From Mongoliibacter sp. (GTDB taxonomy: Bacteria; Bacteroidota; Bacteroidia; Cytophagales; Cyclobacteriaceae): a stretch of DNA of 41,202 nt. The position numbers and the translations under genes were made by a program. The DNA lies in NCBI RefSeq assembly GCF_007692705.1, contig NZ_REBN01000161.1, positions 1 to 41,202 on the forward strand, given 5' to 3'. Positions 7,176-15,335 of the stretch are shown here, one piece after another. The number at the start of each line of letters is the position of its first letter. The stretch's first letter is position 1. A model generated the notes under the pieces. It worked only from the letters and a program-made list of their open reading frames with translations, ran no database searches and was not told where the DNA came from.

Positions 7176-8390
7176 TCAATCTGTTGTCTTTCCCTCTACA
7201 AAATCCTTTAGGTAAATAAACTCTATCGTGAGGTCCCCTTCTTTTGTAATGGTAGCTCGGTCAAGGATCTTCGACTCTTCTTTCAACAATTCAGGTATAA
7301 AATGTTCACTCAACTGACTCCCGAATTCCTCTGAGGCATCTCTAGGCAACTCTGTTGGTAGGTTGTCTATGGCCATCACCGAAATACTGTTCTGCTTTCC
7401 AAAAGCATCAATAATTTCAAAAGTTTCCCGATCCACATCATATACGGGGTCAGCAATGGTTGCGGGCTTAAGTGTAGTAGGTATAGAACCTTCTATATCA
7501 CAGGTAATGTCTGCAATCACAGAAATACTGAAGTCTTCGGAATCAATATCTTTTCTAGTGAATAGCTCAGGCGCCCGATTATCCCAATAAGCTGCGGCAA
7601 TCAACATGTCAGAAACTTCGGCATATTTCAGAAAATGACTTTCGTATTTGTGAGGCTCAGTATAAAATTCCTGTTGCTCATAGCCTCCATCTGTTTTTCT
7701 CCTGTTATAATCATCATTGTCCAAGACCGCAAAAACAGCCTCATCATAATAATAATGAATCAGGTCATGTGGACTTACTTGGCGGAGATTTATACTTTCC
7801 AAAACCTCAAGTACTCCTTTGCCTACTCTTCCGGTTCCTGTCACGACAATCTTGATGGGAGGAAGCTGTACTTTCTTCAATTCTTCTTCCATCTCCGCCC
7901 TGTCAAAACACTCAAAAGCTCGTTTTAAATCAAAAAGTCCTGACTTTTTCCCATAAGTCCATAGCCCATTGTAGGCTCCTACTATTCCTGCCCATCTGCC
8001 AAAAGCCACCGTTCGCTGGCCATTTTGATCTTTGAGCACTTCATAGTCCATCAGCTCTATGTTTTTTTCCAAGATTGCCTGAAGGAGGGGACGGTTGTAC
8101 GCCTGTTCTTTGATGGTATGCGAAAAAAAGAGGTATCTCTTATTGGGAATCAATTGGGGAATAGGAACCTCCTTGACACCAATAAGGAGCTCACATTCGG
8201 AAACATCATCAACCACAGGTATTCCCAATGCACTATACTCTTCATCTGAAAAACAGCGGATGGGACTAGACTCAACAAGAAATTCAAATCTTCCTGGGAA
8301 TTTTTCTTGTATTTCTTTTATCTGTTGAGGTGTATATGCTACCCTCTTGTCAGGTGGGTTTTTTCCTTCTTTGATCAGGCCTATTTTCAT
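7176..8390 (-). CDS. Saccharopine dehydrogenase (lysine-forming)/alanine dehydrogenase-like oxidoreductase
   Basis: This 404-residue cytosolic NAD(P)-dependent enzyme has an AlaDh/PNT-type N-terminus (IGLIKEGKNPPDKRVAYTP; the basic RVA segment is substrate-binding in this family) and a Rossmann domain with GTGRVGKG at about residues 185-192. The layout fits the LYS1-type saccharopine dehydrogenases and their bacterial relatives, which act on an amino acid and a keto acid. The exact substrate cannot be read from sequence, and lysine degradation is only one option. It leads a unit with deoC, from which it is separated by one base. No exact -7 box is seen upstream; CAAATTAG at 8411-8418 is a near miss on the minus strand. 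Confidence 0.75.
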   Translation of the reverse strand: MKIGLIKEGKNPPDKRVAYTPQQIKEIQEKFPGRFEFLVESSPIRCFSDEEYSALGIPVVDDVSECELLIGVKEVPIPQLIPNKRYLFFSHTIKEQAYNRPLLQAILEKNIELMDYEVLKDQNGQRTVAFGRWAGIVGAYNGLWTYGKKSGLFDLKRAFECFDRAEMEEELKKVQLPPIKIVVTGTGRVGKGVLEVLESINLRQVSPHDLIHYYYDEAVFAVLDNDDYNRRKTDGGYEQQEFYTEPHKYESHFLKYAEVSDMLIAAAYWDNRAPELFTRKDIDSEDFSISVIADITCDIEGSIPTTLKPATIADPVYDVDRETFEIIDAFGKQNSISVMAIDNLPTELPRDASEEFGSQLSEHFIPELLKEESKILDRATITKEGDLTIEFIYLKDFVEGKTTD

Positions 8391-8514
8391 ACATCGGTAT
8401 TTAAAGCTTCAAATTAGAAAAACCCTTCCAATCAAAAAACTGAAACCTAAAAATCTCTAATCAAGGGAACTTCTAAAGATTTGATTTACTTGCATTACAA
8501 AGCCGCATCAATCT

Positions 8515-9111
8515 ATGTCATACCTCATTCTCATAATCCTTTGGGCACTGTTTTATTCCACGCATACCTTCTTGGCGTCGCTAAAGGCAAAGGAAAAAAT
8601 AAAATCTTCCCTGAAGTCAGGCTATAAATGGTACAGGCTGATCTATACCTTGTTTTCAGGTGTTTTCTTTCTGGGAATTCTGATTTATGCTGCTACGATT
8701 CCGGCTGAAAGACTTTTGGCAAGTACAGACCTCCTTACATACCTGGGCTATATGCTTGCCACCTTCGGAACCATCATCATTGTAAAATCATTTAAAAATT
8801 TTTCAGGGGCAAAGTTTGTCGGACTGATGCCTCATGATGATTTGGAAGAAAATGAGGCCCTCATCGCGAAAGGTGTTCATGCTTGGGTACGTCACCCAAT
8901 ATATGCAGGTCTGTTTTTGATTTTTCTGGGTTATCTTCTGTTTGCACCTTTCCTCAGTTCCCTTGTACACCTGATATGTCTCATCATTTATCTGCCTATC
9001 GGAATATATTTTGAGGAAAAAAAACTGATCAATATTTATGGTGAGGTCTATAAAAAGTATAAAAATGAAGTTCCCTCAATTTTTCCCTATAAAAAACCAA
9101 AGGCCGTCTAA
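8515..9111 (+). CDS. Isoprenylcysteine methyltransferase/phospholipid methyltransferase-like membrane protein
   Basis: This 198-residue protein has about five membrane segments. The conserved S-adenosylmethionine-binding C-terminus of the ICMT/PEMT family is visible: WVRHPIYAG at 124-132, paired glutamates at 167-168 (FEEKKL), and a Y-x-x-Y-x-x-x-VP-x-x-x-P ending. It probably methylates a lipid or small lipophilic substrate at the membrane; bacterial members are mostly uncharacterised, and NnrU-like or MddA-like functions are possible. It stands alone between divergent and convergent neighbours. Its stop codon lies inside the downstream hairpin. Confidence 0.78.
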   Translation: MSYLILIILWALFYSTHTFLASLKAKEKIKSSLKSGYKWYRLIYTLFSGVFFLGILIYAATIPAERLLASTDLLTYLGYMLATFGTIIIVKSFKNFSGAKFVGLMPHDDLEENEALIAKGVHAWVRHPIYAGLFLIFLGYLLFAPFLSSLVHLICLIIYLPIGIYFEEKKLINIYGEVYKKYKNEVPSIFPYKKPKAV

Positions 9112-9124
9112 TCAGACAGCCTTT
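9099..9124. terminator. Bidirectional terminator with embedded stop codon
   Basis: AAAGGC-C-GTCT pairs with AGAC-A-GCCTTT around an AATC loop. The stop codon of the methyltransferase gene (9109-9111) is at the stem-loop junction. A-rich bases on the left and T-rich bases on the right let it also serve the convergent FKBP unit. Confidence 0.75.
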
Positions 9125-9136
9125 GTATTTTATTGA

Positions 9137-9685
9137 TTAATCCATTCCGAGGAATTCAACCTCGAAGATAAGTATGGAATCTTCCGGTATAAAGGGTCTT
9201 TCCTGATCTCTATACGCCCATACTGATGGCACTATAAAAATTGCCTTGGAACCACTTTTGATATTTCTAAAACCAATACTGAATCCCTGAATGGCATCTC
9301 CACCTCCTAATGTAAACTGGAAAAGACGATAGAGCCTATTTTCTTCCCATATATCATTTTCGATAGCCAAGTCCTCCATATTAGTGTCCACTATTGTACC
9401 ATCTAACAGCCTTGTAACATAATTACAATAGACCAGTGCAAATTCCTGTGGTCTCGCCCCATCTCCTTCTTCTTGCACAATAATAACTACTCCGTTTCTG
9501 TCATGAATACGGGAAATGCTATCCACTTCGTAGGTTTGAAGAAATTCCTCAATAATCGGAGCCTCTCTTGCCAAGTTGGCGTCCACATCATATGTAGGGC
9601 CAAAGAAGTTTGGGGGCTCTTGATTACAGGCAATCGCAAAGACAAGAAATGTCCCAAATAAAACTACTTTACTCAATCTAATCAT
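9137..9685 (-). CDS. FKBP-like lipoprotein C (degenerate active site)
   Basis: This 182-residue protein is the last of three tandem FKBP lipoproteins. The signal ends at Cys20 (FLVFAIAC), so it should be anchored in the envelope. The FKBP fold is visible (FALVYCNYVTRLLDGTIVDT, GFSIGFRNIKSGSKAIFIVP, SILIFEVEFL), but several residues of the prolyl-isomerase pocket are changed: the FD pair is VD, the Trp is Phe, and the YG of the 80s loop is YR. It is therefore likely a chaperone or binding protein rather than an active isomerase. It shares with its two neighbours an unusual insert after the D(T/S) segment. Its ATG overlaps the stop of the preceding gene by four bases. Its GldI-like context is discussed under gene A. 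Confidence 0.8.
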   Translation of the reverse strand: MIRLSKVVLFGTFLVFAIACNQEPPNFFGPTYDVDANLAREAPIIEEFLQTYEVDSISRIHDRNGVVIIVQEEGDGARPQEFALVYCNYVTRLLDGTIVDTNMEDLAIENDIWEENRLYRLFQFTLGGGDAIQGFSIGFRNIKSGSKAIFIVPSVWAYRDQERPFIPEDSILIFEVEFLGMD

Positions 9686-10242
9686 ATATCCTCCTCATCT
9701 TCAGAAGTAATCTTCCCTATTCTTACAATTTCCAATTCAAAAAGCAAAGGCGAATTTCTAGGAATATCAGGTCTTCCGTCATCACTTCCATAGCCGTAAA
9801 GAGAAGGAAAAAGTGTGGTAGCCTTATCTCCCTCTTCCATGATCGACAATGCGAATTCAAAGCCTAAAATCACCTGTCCATATCCTAAAAGCACTTCAAA
9901 AGGCTCATAAGGTCTATTGGCATTATAAATATTGTTTTCCCTTGCTACGGATTCAATGGAGGTATCGAAAACATTATTGTTTAGCAATTTACCCGTATAG
10001 TTTACAAAGAGCGTATCTCCAATCTCAGGCTTTATCCCACTCTCTGACAACTCTTGCCAGATTACCCTAATTCCAGTAGGCTCGTCAATAAACTCTTTTA
10101 CAGATAAGATTGCATTGTCCTGAAGGTAATTTTCTATGGCTTCTTTATCTCTATTTAAAAGAACCTCAAGATTAGCATCATCGGAAATACAACCCGCAAA
10201 TACCAAGAACAAAGCAATTGCTAAAACACTTAATTTTTTCAT
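9682..10242 (-). CDS. FKBP-type peptidyl-prolyl isomerase lipoprotein B
   Basis: This 186-residue protein is the middle FKBP lipoprotein. The lipobox ends at Cys18 (FLVFAGC). One FKBP domain fills about 60-175: DTLFVNYTGKLLNNNVFDTS keeps the Tyr and the FD pair, while the pocket Trp is Phe (VILGFEFALSIMEEGDKATT) and YGYGS replaces the usual loop. A weaker isomerase or chaperone is likely. The acidic tail (TSEDEEDI) is unlike its neighbours. It starts four bases after gene A ends and overlaps gene C by four bases, so all three are translated from one mRNA. Confidence 0.85.
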   Translation of the reverse strand: MKKLSVLAIALFLVFAGCISDDANLEVLLNRDKEAIENYLQDNAILSVKEFIDEPTGIRVIWQELSESGIKPEIGDTLFVNYTGKLLNNNVFDTSIESVARENNIYNANRPYEPFEVLLGYGQVILGFEFALSIMEEGDKATTLFPSLYGYGSDDGRPDIPRNSPLLFELEIVRIGKITSEDEEDI

Positions 10243-10246
10243 ATGT

Positions 10247-11185
10247 TTATTTTTGAACGTCTGTGATTTCTACGTCGAAGATCAAGACAGAGTTGGGTTG
10301 GATCGGGCCACCTGCATTTCTGTCGCCATAGGCTAAGGTAGACGGAATCAAAAACTTGGCTTTTGCACCCTTGGTCAATAAGGCCAAACCTTCATCCCAA
10401 CCTGGAATTACCTGTCCCATGCCAACCCTTACTTCTAACGGTCCGTAACCTCCCTGAGTATCTCTTGACTCATTGTAAGTACCTTGCTCTTGTGCAAGTG
10501 CCTTCATACTGGTGTCAAATAGAGTTCCATCCATCAAGTAACCTGCATAATGAACAAATGCCAAATCACCTGTTTCAATCTCTTTTCCATCACCTTCTTC
10601 TTCGATGACGTAATATAACCCGGATTGTGTCCTGGTGGCGTTCAAATTATTTTCAGAAATGTAATCTTCGATAAGCTGTGTATCAATTTCCAACTGCTTG
10701 ATGGACTTCTCAGCCTGCTGTTTGGCCTGAGATTCCTGCATAGCTTGGAAATAGGTTTCTAATCCCTCCTGACTCAATACATCTACAACACCTATTCTTA
10801 TTTTAACATTTTCATCTGCCTGTATAAAGAAAGGCACATTCTCTGCACCAAATATTTTCTCAGCTTTGGATTCAAATGCAATGCTATCACCTTTTTTCAA
10901 ACCCAAGAATATCTCATCCATTCCCGTCTGCTTGGGAAGAGAATCATTATATTGGAGGTAACCTGGCATGTTCTGCTCATATGTAGAGATAAAAGTAGAA
11001 TCGGAACTGGTTTTAACAATCAGGTGATATAGCACATACTCACCGTTTTTTGGAGATTCTTTTCCTTCCTTGATGTAAGTATATTCTATTCCATCAGAAG
11101 TGGTTTGCGTCTTTTTACAAGACATGGTTCCAAAGGCAATAATGGCAAATGCCAAGGAGTACAAAAGTGATTTAGTTTTTTTCAT
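10247..11185 (-). CDS. FKBP-type peptidyl-prolyl isomerase lipoprotein A (two FKBP-like halves)
   Basis: This 312-residue lipoprotein has its lipid Cys at 23 (GTMSC). Residues about 30-140 form a divergent FKBP-like domain (GEYVLYHLIVKTSSDSTFIS, GLKKGDSIAF). A 20-residue Gln-rich helix follows, and residues about 165-312 form a canonical FKBP domain with VHYAGYLMDGTLFDTS, VIPGWDEGL, STLAYGDRNAG and NSVLIFDVEI, keeping Tyr, Phe-Asp, Trp and the YG loop. It should speed proline isomerisation in secreted proteins. It overlaps nrnA by 14 bases. An ndk, DHH phosphoesterase, GldI, isomerase order is known to me from flavobacteria, so one of the three tandem genes may be the GldI counterpart. That is inference. 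Confidence 0.88.
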   Translation of the reverse strand: MKKTKSLLYSLAFAIIAFGTMSCKKTQTTSDGIEYTYIKEGKESPKNGEYVLYHLIVKTSSDSTFISTYEQNMPGYLQYNDSLPKQTGMDEIFLGLKKGDSIAFESKAEKIFGAENVPFFIQADENVKIRIGVVDVLSQEGLETYFQAMQESQAKQQAEKSIKQLEIDTQLIEDYISENNLNATRTQSGLYYVIEEEGDGKEIETGDLAFVHYAGYLMDGTLFDTSMKALAQEQGTYNESRDTQGGYGPLEVRVGMGQVIPGWDEGLALLTKGAKAKFLIPSTLAYGDRNAGGPIQPNSVLIFDVEITDVQK

Positions 11186-12212
11186 GGATGAGTTCTAATT
11201 GATTGAACAACGTTTTTTGATTTTCTTTAATTAGTTTTTCGAATTTTTCTGTAGTTTTCTTCAAGCCTAAAGGAGACTTTCCGCCTGAAGCATTTTTATG
11301 ACCACCCCCATCAAAATATTCTGCCGCAAATTTATTAATAGCAACATCTTCAACAGACCTGAAGGAAATTTTAACTCCGTCTTCCCTTTCTGTAAACAAA
11401 GCAGCAATTTTGATCCCGTCCAAAGAAAGGGCGTAGTTGACCAAACCTTCAGTATCACCGGTTTTGGAGTGGTATTTACGTAGGTCCTTTTTGCTGATGG
11501 TAAAATATGCCGTCTGTAGGTCTTCAAGGATTATAAGCCTCCTGGTGATCGCAAAACCGATAAACTTGAGCCTGTTGATACTGTTGGTGTCATAGATTAA
11601 GCGGGAAATCTTACTGTTGTCAGCACCCATCTCAATCAATTCCGCAGTAATAAGGTGAACATTTTTGGTGGTATTGGGATGTCTGAAGCCTCCTGTATCG
11701 GTCATTATACCTGCATAAAGACAGTCGGCGATATCCTTATCAATAGCAGCTTTCTCTCCGAGCTTCGCAATCAGTTCAAAAACCAGTTCACAGGTAGCTG
11801 CCGCCTTGGTGCTCCAATACCTAAAATCTGCAAAATCCTTTGGATCCTGATGATGGTCTATGTTGACCTTATAGGCTTTGGATTCCTCCACTGATTCCTG
11901 CATATCCTGTATTCTACTCAAACAGGAGAAGTCAAGACAGAATATAACTTCAGCCTCGTCAATGTGTTTTTTTGCTATTTCCTGCTTACCCTTGTCTTCA
12001 AAATTGATGACCTTCTCATTACCTTTCATCCAATGAAGAAATGAGGGATAATCAGATGGAGTAATAACAGTAACCTTGTGCCCCTTCTTGATAAGAAAGT
12101 TAGCCATACCCAAAGATGAGCCCAAAGCATCAGCGTCGGGCTTGTGATGGGTGGTAATGACAACTTTTTTAGGGGTGGAAAGTACTTCTTTAAATGACTC
12201 TAATTCTTGCAT
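11172..12212 (-). CDS. nrnA: DHH-family phosphoesterase (oligoribonuclease/pAp phosphatase, NrnA-type)
   Basis: This 346-residue cytosolic enzyme has the DHH domain (THHKPDADALGSSLG at about 21-35, LDFSCLSRI, and NIDHHQDP) and a DHHA1 domain with GGGHKNASGG near residues 305-315. NrnA proteins degrade 2-5 nucleotide RNAs and dephosphorylate 3'-phosphoadenosine 5'-phosphate using Mn. The enzyme therefore closes RNA decay begun by nucleases such as Rng in the same window. It leads the FKBP unit and overlaps gene A by 14 bases. The neighbouring ndk is divergent across a 190-base gap. Confidence 0.92.
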   Translation of the reverse strand: MQELESFKEVLSTPKKVVITTHHKPDADALGSSLGMANFLIKKGHKVTVITPSDYPSFLHWMKGNEKVINFEDKGKQEIAKKHIDEAEVIFCLDFSCLSRIQDMQESVEESKAYKVNIDHHQDPKDFADFRYWSTKAAATCELVFELIAKLGEKAAIDKDIADCLYAGIMTDTGGFRHPNTTKNVHLITAELIEMGADNSKISRLIYDTNSINRLKFIGFAITRRLIILEDLQTAYFTISKKDLRKYHSKTGDTEGLVNYALSLDGIKIAALFTEREDGVKISFRSVEDVAINKFAAEYFDGGGHKNASGGKSPLGLKKTTEKFEKLIKENQKTLFNQLELIHEKN

Positions 12213-12360
12213 TTGATTGCTTTAATACGTCCTCTACAGAGAGACATAGTCCGCAAAGGTCAGGATAATTTTTTAAATTTCCCAATCTGCATAATGGACT
12301 TAATTTGAAGACGATAAGCTAGATTTCATAACCTTTACATGGAGTTTCGACTAATTAAAC

Positions 12361-12368
12361 TAATTTTG
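12361..12368 (+). promoter_or_regulatory. -7 promoter box of ndk
   Basis: TAATTTTG is an exact TAnnTTTG box, predicting a leader of about 28 bases before the ndk ATG at 12403. Confidence 0.6.
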
Positions 12369-12402
12369 CACCCTGATTTAAAACTTCAAAAATAAAACGA
12401 CA

Positions 12403-12825
12403 ATGGCAGGAAAAAGAACATTCACCATGATTAAGCCTGATGCATTTGGAGCAGGTAACTCTGGTGCTATTTTGAAAATGATAGAAGAGGCTGGATTCAA
12501 AATTGTAGCATTGAAAGCTACTCAATTGACTTCTGAGCTTGCAGGTAAATTTTATGAAGTCCACAAGGAAAGGCCTTTTTATGCAGACCTTTGCAAATAC
12601 ATGTCTTCCGGACCTATCATTGCTGCTATCCTTGAAAAAGACAATGCAGTGGAAGATTTCAGAAAGCTTATCGGTGCTACTGACCCAAGCAAAGCTGAAG
12701 ACGGAACCATTAGAAAAATATTCGCTAAATCTATAGAGGCCAATGCAGTACATGGCTCTGATTCTGATGAAAATGCTGCACTGGAAGGAAATTTTTATTT
12801 CAGTCAGTTTGAAAGAGTATTATAA
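12403..12825 (+). CDS. ndk: Nucleoside diphosphate kinase
   Basis: This 140-residue cytosolic enzyme transfers the terminal phosphate between nucleoside triphosphates and diphosphates. K11 (TMIKPDAF), the phospho-accepting H117 in [10 protein letters not shown] and the surrounding helices match the family, and the length is standard. It has its own -7 box at 12361 and a strong terminator downstream, so it is monocistronic. The open frame running antisense to it is a shadow of its codon use. Confidence 0.97.
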   Translation: MAGKRTFTMIKPDAFGAGNSGAILKMIEEAGFKIVALKATQLTSELAGKFYEVHKERPFYADLCKYMSSGPIIAAILEKDNAVEDFRKLIGATDPSKAEDGTIRKIFAKSIEANAVHGSDSDENAALEGNFYFSQFERVL

Positions 12826-12896
12826 TTCCTCCAAATCCCCATAGGCTTTGTTTTAAGGATAATCCCGGAACTGGCAAAATAGGAATTCAATAAACG

Positions 12897-12936
12897 AAAA
12901 ATCCCCACAGCAAACCTGTGGGGATTTTGTTTTTTT
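12897..12936. terminator. Strong bidirectional terminator between ndk and the thioredoxin lipoprotein
   Basis: AAAATCCCCACAG pairs perfectly with CTGTGGGGATTTT around a CAAAC loop, followed by a T-rich run; the A-run on the left lets it serve the convergent gene as well. Confidence 0.93.
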
Positions 12937-12955
12937 CCACTATCATATCATTATT

Positions 12956-14155
12956 TTAATAATACCTCCCTATCATAGGGTGGTCCACAATAGCCCGCTT
13001 CAATTCCAACGGCTTGATTTCTCCCATGACTTTGTGGGCAATATTTCCTCCCGGTTCGATCAAAAGGGTTATCGGCAAACTTCCATCCCAATCTTTTCCT
13101 ACAACATCAATGACGGCATACTTATCTTCCGTGTCGATGAGGTAATTGGGGACTGCCGAATATTTGCTTTTCAGGAACTTGAGAACTTTGTCCTCTTGAT
13201 TGGGATTATCCATGCTGAGGCTGACAAATTGAAAATCTCTATCGCCATACATACGCTGTATTTCAATGAACTCCGGGTATTCCACAATGCATGGCCCACA
13301 CCAAGTAGCCCAAAAATTGATCAGAAGCAATTCATCAGTTTCGTTTTTGAGTAATTTGGCTAATCCCTCAGGTGAGATTTTCTCTACATCTACAGGCTTT
13401 TTCTTCCACTCCTCATTTGTCTTTTTGGTGAATTCGTTTTTCCAAGCCCATTTGGTAGAACAGCCAAACGCCGGGGTGATGGCTTCATCTTCATCCAAAG
13501 CCTCTCCAGCCAGTGTTTTTTCAATAGCCTTTCTTAGATCTTCAGCATTTGCTGTTCCTGGTTTTTCGGAAGCATCCAACCTTCCCGAGTAACTGAGTTT
13601 TCTTTCTTTGTCAAAAACAAAAACATGTGGGGTAGCAGTGGGACCGTAGGCCAGTGAATATTCGTGAATATCTCCGTCATAGAGGTAAGGGAAGTTGTAA
13701 TTCATATCCTCGTACCGGATCTGCATGGCTTCAAAATCATCACTCAGGTCCGTATAGCCCAATTCTTCGGGAAGTAATCCAATGGGGCTATTGGGTGAAA
13801 TGGCCACAAAGGCTACATTTTTGTTTTTATATTCATCTACCACATCGATAAAGCGCTCCTCGTAGGCTTGTGCTGTAGGACAGTGATTGCATGTAAAGTT
13901 GATCACCAAGACATCTGCATCTTCAAAATCATCTATGGACACAAATTTCCCATCTATATTGGGTAACCTGAAATATGGAGCCTTGTCACCAATGGCCAAT
14001 TTGGATACCTCTTGTTCTTCAAGTTCCTGAGGATTTGGAACAAAAGTTTCTACCTCTTCATAAGCATTGGAATCTGTTTTTTCTTCCTGAGCACCACATG
14101 CAAATAGCAAAATGGAGAAGCTCAGAATAGCTGTGGATAATCTTATTGTCTTCAT
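12956..14155 (-). CDS. Double-thioredoxin lipoprotein (redoxin domain fused to TlpA-like domain)
   Basis: I start this gene at the ATG at 14155 (399 residues), because the longer frame needs a TTG and only that ATG gives a normal lipoprotein signal (SFSILLFAC, lipid Cys20). Residues about 55-235 form an AhpC/TSA-redoxin domain with an unusual CNHC pair at 89-92 (NFTCNHCPTAQ) and the family's FGC segment at about 232. Residues about 265-395 form a TlpA/ResA-like thioredoxin domain with WATWCGPC at 284-289. It should act in the periplasm on disulfides or peroxides. Two different redox-active pairs in one chain is the notable point; see findings. It stands alone, facing ndk across a shared terminator. 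CAAAGGAT upstream is a one-step miss of a -7 box on the minus strand. Confidence 0.85.
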   Translation of the reverse strand: MKTIRLSTAILSFSILLFACGAQEEKTDSNAYEEVETFVPNPQELEEQEVSKLAIGDKAPYFRLPNIDGKFVSIDDFEDADVLVINFTCNHCPTAQAYEERFIDVVDEYKNKNVAFVAISPNSPIGLLPEELGYTDLSDDFEAMQIRYEDMNYNFPYLYDGDIHEYSLAYGPTATPHVFVFDKERKLSYSGRLDASEKPGTANAEDLRKAIEKTLAGEALDEDEAITPAFGCSTKWAWKNEFTKKTNEEWKKKPVDVEKISPEGLAKLLKNETDELLLINFWATWCGPCIVEYPEFIEIQRMYGDRDFQFVSLSMDNPNQEDKVLKFLKSKYSAVPNYLIDTEDKYAVIDVVGKDWDGSLPITLLIEPGGNIAHKVMGEIKPLELKRAIVDHPMIGRYY

Positions 14156-14463
14156 AATAATAGGGTTTACCAAGTGAATTACTGGCTATGGTGCAAAGGA
14201 TTTTCCTTGCTACTGAAACTCCCCCCAAAACTCGTGGGAAGTTCGATATCGGCAGTTTATTTATAGAAATCGTGTTTTACTGTAATTGGTCCTTTAGAAT
14301 ATTTCCATTATTCTGTAATTCGCATGTTCAACAAGATATAAACAGGAAGGCTTAGCGATTGGATTTCCCTTAAACTTATATCCTTGCATACCGTCAAAAA
14401 AACAGATCAAGCCTGTTGAAAGTAGACTTAGTTCATGTTTTTTGATCAAAAATACCTTAGGCT
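14156..14463. other. Intergenic region without a gene
   Basis: These 308 bases separate the thioredoxin lipoprotein from the upstream TIM-barrel gene. The only structure seen is a weak minus-strand terminator at 14396-14417: AACAG and CTGTT around a 7-base loop, followed by five T. It lies about 45 bases past the TIM-barrel stop codon. No coding potential seen. Confidence 0.4.
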
Positions 14464-15324
14464 TTATTTGACAAAGGAGGAGCTGTTCAGGTATTCAAAA
14501 CTTTTCATGACACTTTCAAGCGGTTCATAATTGTAGCGTTCTACTTCTACAAAGAAATCTTTCATACCATGAGCGTATGCTGTTTCAAAGATATCCTTGA
14601 AATCCATGGTGCCACTCGCTCCGATTTCTTCCTCGTCTTTGATATGGAGTACAGGAAACCTTTTTGGGTACTTGTTTAAATAATCTACAGGGTCCTGTCC
14701 ACCTTTTTGAGCCCAATACACATCCAATTCATAAAAGACCAGTTTTTCATCTGTATTTTCGATCATGTAGTCCAGCATGATTTTTCCTTCAATTTGCTCA
14801 AATTCACGGGCATGATTGTGGAAACCGAACATCATTCCTGATTTTTTGGCTACCTCTCCTATAGAATTGTAGTAATCACACCATTTATCTAATTCACTGA
14901 GTGTTGTTGGGATGGGCATAGAGGGCTTGATGATGTACTTTGCCCCGGTAGCCTTATGGTCAGATACTGCCTTTTTCCACCAATCCATCAAGTCCTCTTT
15001 GTTGCTGCCATCAAACTGAGGCCCACCCACATGAGCACTCCGCATTTTGAGTCCTAGATCTTCAATATACCTACGGAAAAATACTGGTTCCATACCATAA
15101 ATGAGCCCCTCACTATAATTGGCAGTTTCCAAGGTTTTGTATCCTATGGATGCAACCATTCTCAGTGTATTCTGAGGATCTTCTCGCATATCGGCGCGTA
15201 CAGAATAAAGTTGAAGTCCGATTGGTTTTTTAGCAGGAAGACCTGCAAAAAGATCGGATGGCTTCAACAAGGCCCCTACAGCTAAGGCTCCTGTGGCTTT
15301 TAGAAATGCTCTTCTGTTATTCAT
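14464..15324 (-). CDS. Tat-exported sugar phosphate isomerase/epimerase-like TIM barrel protein
   Basis: This 286-residue protein begins with a twin-arginine signal (NNRRAFLKATGALAVGALL), so it should be folded in the cytosol and exported. The remainder matches the AP endonuclease 2/xylose-isomerase-like TIM barrel: GLQLYSVRADM, the metal-ligand segments FGFHNHAREFE at about 165-175 and ELDVYWAQKGG, VLHIKDEE and FFVEVERY. These proteins isomerise or epimerise sugars using a divalent metal. It lies 11 bases after the Gfo/Idh/MocA gene, and the two Tat proteins probably act on the same sugar in the periplasm. The substrate is unknown. Confidence 0.87.
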   Translation of the reverse strand: MNNRRAFLKATGALAVGALLKPSDLFAGLPAKKPIGLQLYSVRADMREDPQNTLRMVASIGYKTLETANYSEGLIYGMEPVFFRRYIEDLGLKMRSAHVGGPQFDGSNKEDLMDWWKKAVSDHKATGAKYIIKPSMPIPTTLSELDKWCDYYNSIGEVAKKSGMMFGFHNHAREFEQIEGKIMLDYMIENTDEKLVFYELDVYWAQKGGQDPVDYLNKYPKRFPVLHIKDEEEIGASGTMDFKDIFETAYAHGMKDFFVEVERYNYEPLESVMKSFEYLNSSSFVK

Positions 15325-15335
15325 GGTATATGGGT

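Noticed and set aside
12355-12753. A 132-codon minus-strand frame opposite ndk
   Set aside because: ndk is complete with its catalytic His; the Cys- and Phe-rich antisense product has no plausible domain.
12956-14173. Longer start for the thioredoxin lipoprotein
   Set aside because: It needs a TTG and adds six residues before a perfect lipoprotein signal; the ATG at 14155 is better.
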